From JBKPNX01 sp046732855 (GTDB lineage Bacteria > Pseudomonadota > Alphaproteobacteria > Geminicoccales > Geminicoccaceae): a DNA stretch of 50,756 nt. Position numbers and translations under genes: made by a program. Shown here piece by piece: positions 44,614 to 50,756 of the stretch (position 1 is its first letter; each line of letters begins with the position of its first letter). Below the pieces are notes generated by a model. That model ran no database searches, was not told where the DNA came from, and saw nothing but the letters and a program-made list of their open reading frames with translations. The stretch is taken from contig JBKPNX010000142.1 of NCBI GenBank assembly GCA_046732855.1, positions 1 to 50,756 on the forward strand. The letters run 5' to 3'.

Positions 44614-45578
44614 GCGCGGCGGCTGAGCGACCGCACTTTCGCCGGGTGGCGCTGATCGGCATCGGCCTGATCAACGGCTCGCTCGCTCTGGTGCTGCGCC
44701 GCGCGGGCATGGCCGACGAGATCGTCGCCTGCGCCCGCACCGAGGACACTCTCGCCAAGGCCAGAGCACTGGGCCTCGCCGATCGGACGACCACGGTGCC
44801 GCGCCAGGCGGTCGCCGGCGCCGATCTCGTGGTGCTCGGCACCCCGGTCGCGGCCTGCGGCCCGGTCGCGGAAGCGATGGCGCCGGGGCTCGATCGCCGC
44901 GCCATCGTCAGTGACGTCGGGTCGATCAAGGCCGAGGTGATCCGGGCGGTGGTGCCGCATCTGCCCGAGCCCGGCCGGTTCGTCGCGGCCCATCCGGTGG
45001 CGGGAACGGAGCACTCCGGGCCCGAGGCCGCGTTCGCCACCCTGTTTGAGCGCCGCCACTGCATCCTTACGCCGATCGAGGATACCGATCCGCAGGCGGT
45101 GCGCGTGGTCGCCGGCCTGTGGCGCGCCGCCGGTTGCATGGTCGAGACCATGACGCCCGAGCACCACGACCGCGTGCTGGCGATCACCTCGCACCTGCCG
45201 CACCTGATCGCCTATACCATCGTGGCCACCGTCGCCGATCTGGAGCACCACCTCCAGACCGAGGTCCTGCGCTACGCCGCCGGCGGCTTCACCGACTTCA
45301 CGCGCATCGCGGCCTCGGATCCGGTGATGTGGCGCGACGTGTTCCTGCACAACCGCGAGGCGGTGCTGGAGATGCTCGGCCGCTTCACCGAGGACCTGGC
45401 CGCCCTGCAGCGGGCGATCCGCTGGGGCGAAGGGGACAAGCTCGAGGACCTGTTCAGGCGGACGCGCGCGATCCGCCGCGGCGTGATCAGGGAAGGCCAG
45501 GCGTACGATCGCCACGTGCTGACCGGCGGGGCCGCCACGGAGAGGGCCGATGGCGCGGATGCAGGCGGAAATCCGTAG
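44610..45578 (+). CDS. tyrA: Prephenate/arogenate dehydrogenase
   Basis: This 322-residue NAD(P)-dependent oxidative decarboxylase of tyrosine synthesis has the Rossmann motif GIGLINGSLA (17-26) and the catalytic His in VAAHPVAGTEHSG. ITSHLPHLIAYTI and FTDFTRIAASDPVMWRDVF are typical of the helical dimer domain. The start is GTG 44610, overlapping the hisC stop (GTGA), with GAGGAG upstream. Its end overlaps the next gene by 29 bases. Confidence 0.95.
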   Translation: MSAAAERPHFRRVALIGIGLINGSLALVLRRAGMADEIVACARTEDTLAKARALGLADRTTTVPRQAVAGADLVVLGTPVAACGPVAEAMAPGLDRRAIVSDVGSIKAEVIRAVVPHLPEPGRFVAAHPVAGTEHSGPEAAFATLFERRHCILTPIEDTDPQAVRVVAGLWRAAGCMVETMTPEHHDRVLAITSHLPHLIAYTIVATVADLEHHLQTEVLRYAAGGFTDFTRIAASDPVMWRDVFLHNREAVLEMLGRFTEDLAALQRAIRWGEGDKLEDLFRRTRAIRRGVIREGQAYDRHVLTGGAATERADGADAGGNP

Positions 45579-46179
45579 CTACTTCGCGACGCCGGTGGTG
45601 ATCGCGACGCTCGCGGACGCCGCCGAGCTCAACGCCGAGCTGAAGCGGATCATCCTCGAGCACGAGCGCCAGCATCAGAGCGTGCACCACAGCAATCTCG
45701 GCGGCTGGCAGTCGAGCTGGGATTTCGAGACGTGGGGCGGTCCGCCCGCCAAGCGGCTGCTCGATGCCGCGCGCGATCTGGCCACGCGGCTGACCTCCGA
45801 TCGCGCCGGCAAGGCCGTGCGCGTCGCCTGGACGACCAACGCCTGGGCGAATATCAACCGGCGCCATCACGGCAACGAGTTCCATACCCATCCCGGCGCC
45901 TACTGGTCGGGCACCTACTATGTCGACGACGGCGGCATCGGCGACGAACCCACGCTCGGCGGCGAGTTCGAGATGCAGGATCCGCGCGGCGTCGCGCCGG
46001 CCATGTACGCGCCGCGGCTCGGCTTCGCGGTGCCCGGCGGCCAGTCCGCCGGCGCGAGCGAGCTGATCCATCCCAAGAGCGGCCAGATGGTGCTGTTCCC
46101 GTCCTGGCTGCTGCACGCGGTCCGCCCCTATCACGGCGATCGCGAGCGCATCTCGGTGGCGTTCAACTTCGGGCTCTGA
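45550..46179 (+). CDS. Putative 2OG-Fe(II) oxygenase (TIGR02466-like)
   Basis: This 209-residue protein is a small cupin/dioxygenase-fold type. The metal site is suggested by His112 and His114 in NEFHTHPGAYWSGTYYVDD and a distal His in FPSWLLHAVRPYHGDRERISVAFNF. The last segment, with Arg for 2-oxoglutarate, is typical of the family. GGWQSSWDFETWGG near residue 51 is also conserved. The substrate is unknown. It starts inside the end of tyrA (29-base overlap) with GGAGAGGG upstream. Confidence 0.88.
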   Translation: MARMQAEIRSYFATPVVIATLADAAELNAELKRIILEHERQHQSVHHSNLGGWQSSWDFETWGGPPAKRLLDAARDLATRLTSDRAGKAVRVAWTTNAWANINRRHHGNEFHTHPGAYWSGTYYVDDGGIGDEPTLGGEFEMQDPRGVAPAMYAPRLGFAVPGGQSAGASELIHPKSGQMVLFPSWLLHAVRPYHGDRERISVAFNFGL

Positions 46180-46186
46180 GCGCGGA

Positions 46187-46765
46187 TTGGACGCCTCCGA
46201 CCAGGTCTGGATCTTCGCCTACGGCTCGCTGATGTGGCGGCCCGGCTTCGCCTATGCCGAGGCGGCGCCGGCCCGGCTGCACGGCTATCACCGCAGCCTG
46301 TGCATCTATTCGATCGTGCACCGGGGCACGCCCGAGCAGCCGGGCTTGGTGCTCGGCCTCGATCGCGGTGGGTCGTGCCGCGGCTGGGCGTTTCGCGTCA
46401 GCCCCGAGCGGGAGGCCGAGATACTGGCATACCTCGACGGCCGGGAGCTGGTCACCGACGTCTATCGGCGCAAGCGCCTGCCGGTGACGGTTGGCGCCCG
46501 GCGCGTGATCGCCTGGGGCTACGTGGTCCGGCGCGACCATCCGCAATACGCCGGACAGCTCGCGCCCGAGCGGCTGCTCGAACTGGTGCGGCGCGGCGCC
46601 GGCCGCTCCGGCCACTGTCGCGAGTACCTGCTCAGCACGGTCAGCCATCTCGAGGCGATGGGTATCGTCGACGGCCCTCTCCACACGCTGGCGCAAGCGC
46701 TCCTCGATGCCGGCGCCCCGCCTACGCACGCCGCACCCGCGGCCATGGTCAGTGGCGAAACATGA
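46187..46765 (+). CDS. ChaC-like gamma-glutamylcyclotransferase
   Basis: This 192-residue protein has the family opening WIFAYGSLMWRPGF, the nucleotide/gamma-glutamyl site pattern YGSL, and GYHRSLCIYSIVHRGTPEQPGLVLGLDRGGSC. The catalytic Glu region lies near REAEILAYLDGREL. ChaC enzymes cleave glutathione to 5-oxoproline and Cys-Gly. The start appears to be TTG 46187, eight bases after the oxygenase stop, with a weak Shine-Dalgarno. It is the last gene of the aromatic operon. Confidence 0.92.
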   Translation: MDASDQVWIFAYGSLMWRPGFAYAEAAPARLHGYHRSLCIYSIVHRGTPEQPGLVLGLDRGGSCRGWAFRVSPEREAEILAYLDGRELVTDVYRRKRLPVTVGARRVIAWGYVVRRDHPQYAGQLAPERLLELVRRGAGRSGHCREYLLSTVSHLEAMGIVDGPLHTLAQALLDAGAPPTHAAPAAMVSGET

Positions 46766-46774
46766 CTGCAGCGG

Positions 46775-46865
46775 AGCCGCACCCGAACCAGCCGCACCCG
46801 AACCGAGCCGCACGCAACCTAGCCGCACCCGAACCGAGCCGCACCCGAACCAGCCGCACGCAGCC
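46775..46865. repeat. 15-bp minisatellite, about 6 units
   Basis: AGCCGCACCCGAACC is repeated at 46775, 46790, 46806, 46821, 46837 and 46852, with an extra G between some units and a variant GCACGCAACCT in the third. It begins ten bases after the ChaC-like stop codon. The 15-base unit shares CCGAACC with the second minisatellite at 48631. Confidence 0.85.
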
Positions 46866-46917
46866 AACCGAGCGCCAAGCTGTCGTCAGGAATCGCAAGG
46901 TCGCCCTTCATGCCAGC

Positions 46918-47155
46918 GTCATCGCGAGACCGCGCAGCGGTCGTGGCGATCCAGAGTTCGCTGGATTGCTTCGCGCGCTTCGGCGCTCGCAATGACGTTT
47001 CACTCGGCGGTCAGGTTCTTCGAACGGGTGCACTGGAGCATGTTCGCGTCAGGCAGAATCAGCGCCTGCAATCTGGCACTGAGGATCGCCGCGCCGGGGA
47101 TGCCATCCCCCGTGGCCGCCGTCGCGACGGCCGTCCGCCGGTTCCGCCGCTGCGG
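46918..47155. repeat. About 240-bp duplicated intergenic block, copy A
   Basis: The block begins with a palindromic element (GTCATCGCGAG at the start, CTCGCAATGAC at 46985-46995) that resembles the CGTCATTGCGAG-type intergenic repeats common in proteobacterial genomes. It continues through TTCTTCGAACGGGTGCACTG and CTGGCACTGAGGATCGC to CCGCTGCGG. A copy with few changes follows at 47192. No gene is present. Confidence 0.8.
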
Positions 47156-47191
47156 TTGTGCAGCTACCTGGCCAGAAACTGCTCTAGGCCG

Positions 47192-47427
47192 TCATCGCGC
47201 GACCGCACAGCGGTCGTGGCGATCCAGAGTCCGCTGGATTGCTTCGCGCGCTTCGGCGCAATGACGTTTCACTCGGGGATCACGTTCTTCGAACGGGTGC
47301 GCTGGAGCATGTTCGCGTCAGGCAGAATCGGCGCCTACAATCTGGCACTGAGGATCGCTGCGCCGGGGATGCCATCACCGTGGCCGCCGTCACGAGGGCC
47401 GTCCGCCGGTTCGGCCGCTGCGGTCGT
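47192..47427. repeat. About 240-bp duplicated intergenic block, copy B
   Basis: This copy of the block at 46918 is in direct orientation, offset by about 274 bases. Differences include a short deletion in the palindrome's right arm (GGCGCAATGAC) and scattered substitutions. It ends just before the SDR gene stop at 47452. Confidence 0.8.
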
Positions 47428-47451
47428 GCGGGTAACTGATGTGAAACTGCC

Positions 47452-48186
47452 CTAATACACGTCCTGGCCGCCGTTGACCGGGATCTCGGCGCCGGTCACG
47501 TACGACGCCTGCGGGCTGCACAGATAGTAGATCACCGCGGCCACCTCCGCCGGTGACCCCAGGCGCTTCAGCGGAATCCGGGAAACCAGCTGGTCGGTGC
47601 CGGGCGACAGGATCGCGGTGTTGATCTCGCCCGGGCAGACCGCATTGACCCGGATGCCGAGCCCGGCGAGATCCGCGGCGAGCTCGCGCGTGAGACCCCA
47701 CAGCGCGGCCTTGGAGGTGCTGTACGCGCTGCCCGCGAACGGGTGGACGCGGTGTCCGGCGATCGAGGTGATGTTGACGATCGAGCCTTCGCCCTGCTGC
47801 AGGCGCTTGGCCAGCGCGCGCGAGAAATAGACCGGCGCGAAGAAATTGATCGCGAACACCTCCTGCCACACGGCGAGATCGCCATCCAGGCAGCCGAGGC
47901 GCCGCCCGTCGTTGCTCTTGGGCGAGAAGCCGGCGTTGTTGACCAGGGCGTGGAGATGATCGTCGCCGAGCAGCTCGGTCAGCTGATCGATCGCCGTGTC
48001 GAGGTGCTCCACCTCGGCGAGGTCGGCTGTGATGTGGGAATGCCGGTCGTTCCGCGGGCACTGCGACGGCACCGAATCGCGCGAGCAGGTGATCGCCCGC
48101 CAACCCTGATCGACGAAATACTTCGCGGTGGCGTGACCGATGCCCCGACTGGCGCCGGTGATGAACACGGTCTTCAGCGCGGACAT
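47452..48186 (-). CDS. Short-chain dehydrogenase/reductase
   Basis: This 244-residue classical SDR has the cofactor motif TGASRGIGHA (10-19) and NNAG in ALVNNAGFS. The catalytic Ser is in NITSIAG, and Tyr and Lys in YSTSKAAL. The C-terminus PLKRLGSPAEVAAVIYYLCSPQASYVTGAEIPVNGGQ is typical. CSR in place of an acidic residue at the end of beta2 hints at NADPH. The substrate is unknown. GAGG lies 8 bases before ATG 48186. The gene is isolated between repeat arrays. Confidence 0.94.
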   Translation of the reverse strand: MSALKTVFITGASRGIGHATAKYFVDQGWRAITCSRDSVPSQCPRNDRHSHITADLAEVEHLDTAIDQLTELLGDDHLHALVNNAGFSPKSNDGRRLGCLDGDLAVWQEVFAINFFAPVYFSRALAKRLQQGEGSIVNITSIAGHRVHPFAGSAYSTSKAALWGLTRELAADLAGLGIRVNAVCPGEINTAILSPGTDQLVSRIPLKRLGSPAEVAAVIYYLCSPQASYVTGAEIPVNGGQDVY

Positions 48187-48321
48187 GGCGGCGACCTCGC
48201 GGTTGACGACTTGGACATAAGGACCCGCGCGATTCAGGACAAGAGCCTCGCCCGGCGAGCACGGGTCGGCGCATGGACCGGAACCCTGCCCGCTTCGCGG
48301 GCGGCGCCTGCTGCCGCGACA

Positions 48322-48353
48322 CGGATTCCCAGGGTCGCATGGACCATCCGAAC
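48322..48353. repeat. Dispersed repeat, copy 2 (partner at 17732-17763)
   Basis: This is the same sequence as near 17.7 kb: CGGATTCCCAGGGTCGCATG followed by GACCATCCGAAC. It lies about 135 bases upstream of the SDR start, in the gene-free gap. Confidence 0.6.
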
Positions 48354-48561
48354 ATGAGGTGATCGATCGCGGTTAACATAACGTTACTGTGGGCCGCCGG
48401 AGTCTGGTGAAAATTCCTACGATCGTGTAAACTGGCCGGCTCCATTCCCCCCGCACATGAGAATCCATCATGAGGCCCGGACCGGCACTCTCGGGCAATT
48501 GCCCGCCTTCCGATCGCGGTGTGGGTCAGCTCACCGCGGTCGGAGGCATTCTCAGCGACGG

Positions 48562-48643
48562 ATCCAAACGAACCCGAGCACGATGCACTCCGCACGAACC
48601 CAATCCAAACGAACCCGAGCACGATGCACTCCGAACCAACCCA
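48562..48643. repeat. 41-bp tandem repeat, 2 copies
   Basis: A unit beginning ATCCAAACGAACCCGAGCAC and running through GATGCACTCCG occurs at 48562 and 48603. The second copy runs into the 15-bp array. Confidence 0.75.
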
Positions 48644-48717
48644 ATCCGAACCAACCCCATCCGAACCAACCCCATCCGAACCAACCCCATCCGAACCAAC
48701 CCCATCCGAACCAACCG
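48631..48717. repeat. 15-bp minisatellite, 5.8 units
   Basis: CCGAACCAACCCCAT repeats at 48631 (with one variant base), 48646, 48661, 48676, 48691 and partly at 48706. Every frame stays open through it, giving low-complexity peptides on both strands. These have no start signal or conservation and are not annotated as genes. Confidence 0.9.
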
Positions 48718-48720
48718 AAG

Positions 48721-49072
48721 CGCCGCTGAAAACCGAACGGACCCGACGTCAGCACAGCGGATCAGGCGGCGGCCTCTGGTCCGCGTATTCAGAGCAGCCC
48801 AAGCGCGATGCACGCCAAATGAACCCGAGCGCCGCCGAAAACCGAACGAACCCGAGGTTCGGCCCAGCGTATCCGCCGGCCTGTGGTCGCCACATCCAGA
48901 GCAGGCCGAGCGCGATGCACGCCAAACGAACCCGAGCGCCGCTAAAACCGAACGAACCCGAGGTTCGGCCCAGCGTATCAGCCGGCCTGTGGTCGCCACA
49001 TCCAGAGCAGGCCGAGCGCGATGCACGCCAAACGAACCCGAGCGTCGCCGAAAACCGAACGAACCCGAGAGG
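48721..49072. repeat. 106-107-bp tandem repeat, about 3.3 copies
   Basis: A unit that includes GAAAACCGAACGAACCCGAG, GGCCTGTGGTCGCCACATCC, AGAGCAGGCCGAGCGCGATG and CACGCCAAACGAACCCGAGCG is repeated. The core GCGATGCACGCC is at 48805, 48912 and 49018, with periods of 107 and 106. The first copy is the most diverged. Copies two and three are almost identical. Confidence 0.85.
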
Positions 49073-49456
49073 TCCCCGATGGTGGGCGGGTCAGCTGCTC
49101 CGAGGCATCGCCGGCGGGGCCGGCGTCGCGCCGGGCGCGGCCTTAGGTTCGGTCGGCTTACGTCCGGGCGCGGCGGCAGCTCCGTCCGCCTGCTCGATGA
49201 CTCCGCGGCCGTTGGGGGCCAGCACGGCCTGCTCAGCTCTTCCGTGCTGATGATCCGCGTCTCTGCTCCGCTGGCGGACCGGGCCGGAATCGGCCTACGT
49301 CCCCGCCCCGCATCTCTCTCGCTCACGCGTGCCAGCGCGTGCTGGAGAACGCATCGGACCATGCGCCGCTGTAGCCACGATCCATGGGTGCGTCGTCGAG
49401 CGCACGCGCCCGAGCGCTCGCACGGCGAGCCGTCCCCGTCGCCCGTCAAGACCGAT
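49073..49456. other. Intergenic after the repeat array, no gene seen
   Basis: This stretch runs from the end of the tandem array to the pdxH stop codon. Long open frames pass through on both strands only because of GC content; none has a start signal or recognisable protein. Confidence 0.5.
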
Positions 49457-50095
49457 TCAGGGCGCGAGACGCTCGATCTGCCAGCTCTCGCCGCGGCGGG
49501 TATAGCGCAGCCGGTCATGCAGGCGGTTGCTGCGGCCCTGCCAGTACTCGACGCGCTCGGGCACGAGGCGATAGCCGCCCCAGAACGGCGGCCGCGGCAC
49601 CGGACGGCCGGCAAAGCGCGCCTCGATCTCCCGCTCGGCGGCCTCGAGCGCCGCCCGGTCGGCGATCACGCTGCTCTGCGCCGACGCCCAGGCGCCGATC
49701 TGGCTGCCGCGCGGCCGGGTCGCGAAGTAGGCATCGGCCTCGGTATCGACGACCGGCTCGATCGCCCCTTCGAAGCGCACCTGCCGCGCATGGGGCGGCC
49801 ACCAGAACAGCAGCGCCGCCCTGGCATTGCTCATGAGCTCGCGCGCCTTGCGGCTGTCCAGGTTGGTGTAGAAGGTCAGGCCGCGATCGATGCTCTTGAG
49901 CAGCACCGTGCGCGCCGCGGGCTGCCCGGCGGCATCGACGGTCGCGAGCGTCATGGCGTTCGGCTCCAGCAGGGGCGCGCGGCACGCCTCGTCGAACCAG
50001 CGCGTGAACTGCTCGAGCGGGTCGGGCAGCAGGTCAGCCTTGCGCAGGCCGCGCGCCTCGTATTCCCGCCGCATCCCGGCCAGAGCCTCGTCCAT
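49457..50095 (-). CDS. pdxH: Pyridoxamine 5'-phosphate oxidase
   Basis: This 212-residue FMN enzyme oxidises pyridoxine- or pyridoxamine-5'-phosphate to PLP. The FMN and substrate motifs are intact: MTLATVDAAGQPAARTVLLKSIDRGLTFYTNLDSRK, RFEGAIEPV, SQIGAWASAQSSVI and the C-terminal RLHDRLRYTR. The length is typical. GGAGG lies 8 bases before ATG 50095. Confidence 0.96.
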   Translation of the reverse strand: MDEALAGMRREYEARGLRKADLLPDPLEQFTRWFDEACRAPLLEPNAMTLATVDAAGQPAARTVLLKSIDRGLTFYTNLDSRKARELMSNARAALLFWWPPHARQVRFEGAIEPVVDTEADAYFATRPRGSQIGAWASAQSSVIADRAALEAAEREIEARFAGRPVPRPPFWGGYRLVPERVEYWQGRSNRLHDRLRYTRRGESWQIERLAP

Positions 50096-50424
50096 CCAGC
50101 ATACCTCCGCGGCGTCTTCTTGCCGCTCCCTTCAAACCTTGGCAAGCGCGGCGCCCTTCGAGGAAGCGAGCGTTGCCCTGCACGGGGCTCATCTTCTCCG
50201 ATCAGAGCAGCTCGATCGGATCAGGGCGGGCAGAACATCATGGGGCGGGCCATCCAGCGCAGCGACTGTGACCTGATGCCCGATTGCGTCCGAGGCATTC
50301 GCATGTGGCGGCATCCGAGGCGCCTCAGGCAGAGCGCCGCCGTGCGTACAACCAAAGCTTGCCAGCGCGCCGGTCCTGGGCAAGTTTGAGCGCGGTCGGC
50401 ACACGCGAGTAGGGGGAGGACGTC
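50096..50424. other. Intergenic, nothing seen
   Basis: This region lies between the divergent pdxH and aldolase genes. It should carry both promoters, but I could not assign boxes and saw no repeat or small gene. Confidence 0.4.
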
Positions 50425-50756
50425 ATGCGGCCCAATCGGCTGAGGCAGATCTGGCAGGACGGCGGGGCGGCGGTGAACGGCTGGCTGCAGCTGCCGCACG
50501 GCTTCGCCGCCGAAGTCATGGCCGCCCAGGGCTGGGACAGCCTGACGGTCGACATGCAACATGGGCCGGTCGGCTATGACACGGCGCTGACCATGTTGCA
50601 GGCGCTGTCCGCCAGCGACGTCACCCCGCTCGCGCGCGTGCCCTGGAACGAGCCCGGCATCATCATGAAGATGCTGGACGCCGGCTGCTACGGCATCATC
50701 TGCCCGATGGTCAGCACCGCCGAGGAGGCGCGGCGCTTCGTCGGCGCCTGCCGTTA
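50425..50756 (+). CDS. HpcH/HpaI-family aldolase, N-terminal part (runs off the window)
   Basis: The first 110 residues are visible. They read as a class II pyruvate/2-oxo aldolase of the HpcH/HpaI type: NGWLQLPHGFAAEVMAAQGWDSLTVDMQHG, LARVPWNEPGIIMKMLDAG and GIICPMVSTAEEARRFV. The family cleaves 4-hydroxy-2-oxoacids to pyruvate or a related ketoacid and an aldehyde. The metal ligands Glu and Asp lie further downstream, outside the window. The start is clear, with GGGGGAGG five bases before the ATG. Confidence 0.92.
   Translation, partial: MRPNRLRQIWQDGGAAVNGWLQLPHGFAAEVMAAQGWDSLTVDMQHGPVGYDTALTMLQALSASDVTPLARVPWNEPGIIMKMLDAGCYGIICPMVSTAEEARRFVGACR

Noticed and set aside
48631..48717. Possible CRISPR array
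   Set aside because: The 15-base units are directly adjacent with no spacers, so this is a minisatellite.
48470..50389. A 639-codon plus-strand open frame across the repeat arrays and pdxH
   Set aside because: Open only because repeat units contain no stops and because it runs antisense to pdxH; low-complexity Asn/Pro/Arg peptide with no start signal.

Overview
The window is GC-rich, densely coding bacterial chromosome. The gene content fits an alphaproteobacterium: a three-gene proton-translocating transhydrogenase (split alpha subunit), a metX-metW pair, a chorismate mutase/hisC/tyrA cluster, a DUF3008 protein and GTG/TTG starts in overlapping operons. I cannot name genus or order. Long antisense open frames are common because of the GC content, and I treated them as shadows.

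Layout. 1-9.9 kb: edge of a possible IS110-type transposase gene, mscL with a damaged or unusual start, a class C beta-lactamase-fold hydrolase, an orphan UgpC/MalK-type ABC ATPase, an Ldh2-type dehydrogenase, an MDR oxidoreductase, an aldo/keto reductase, a LivH-like permease with an extra N-terminal lipoprotein-like domain, a GNAT acetyltransferase and a small lipoprotein. 10-21 kb: VOC protein, DUF3008 protein, methyltransferase pseudogene, topoisomerase IB, arylformamidase-like hydrolase, an unidentified gene remnant, a TPP-dependent lyase beside a class III CoA-transferase, a histidine-kinase remnant and a DUF5996 protein. 21-26 kb: a MntA/HepT toxin-antitoxin pair, pntAa-pntAb-pntB, and an ATP-grasp protein.

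26.5-34.3 kb is the most unusual part. It holds an HflC-like SPFH protein, a secreted acetamidase/formamidase-like protein, and then three overlapping genes: a 1132-residue Zn/Cd-type P1B ATPase fused at its C-terminus to an HflK-like SPFH domain, a second HflC-like protein and a second HflK-like protein. The architecture suggests a metal efflux pump built into an SPFH (HflKC-like) membrane assembly.

34.4-38.9 kb is a minus-strand operon of overlapping genes: a P-loop ATPase, a protein with seven exact-length 40-residue TPRs behind a degenerate NTPase-like domain, and a GH13 glucosidase. 39-46.8 kb is mostly core metabolism: glyoxalase II, a methyltransferase, metW/metX, and an aromatic amino acid cluster followed by a 2OG-Fe(II) oxygenase-like and a ChaC-like gene. 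46.8-49.4 kb is repeat-rich: two 15-bp minisatellites, a duplicated block of about 270 bp carrying a palindromic element, and a 106-107-bp repeat array, with one SDR gene between them. The window ends with pdxH and the start of an HpcH/HpaI aldolase gene.

No rRNA, tRNA, CRISPR array or complete insertion sequence was seen.
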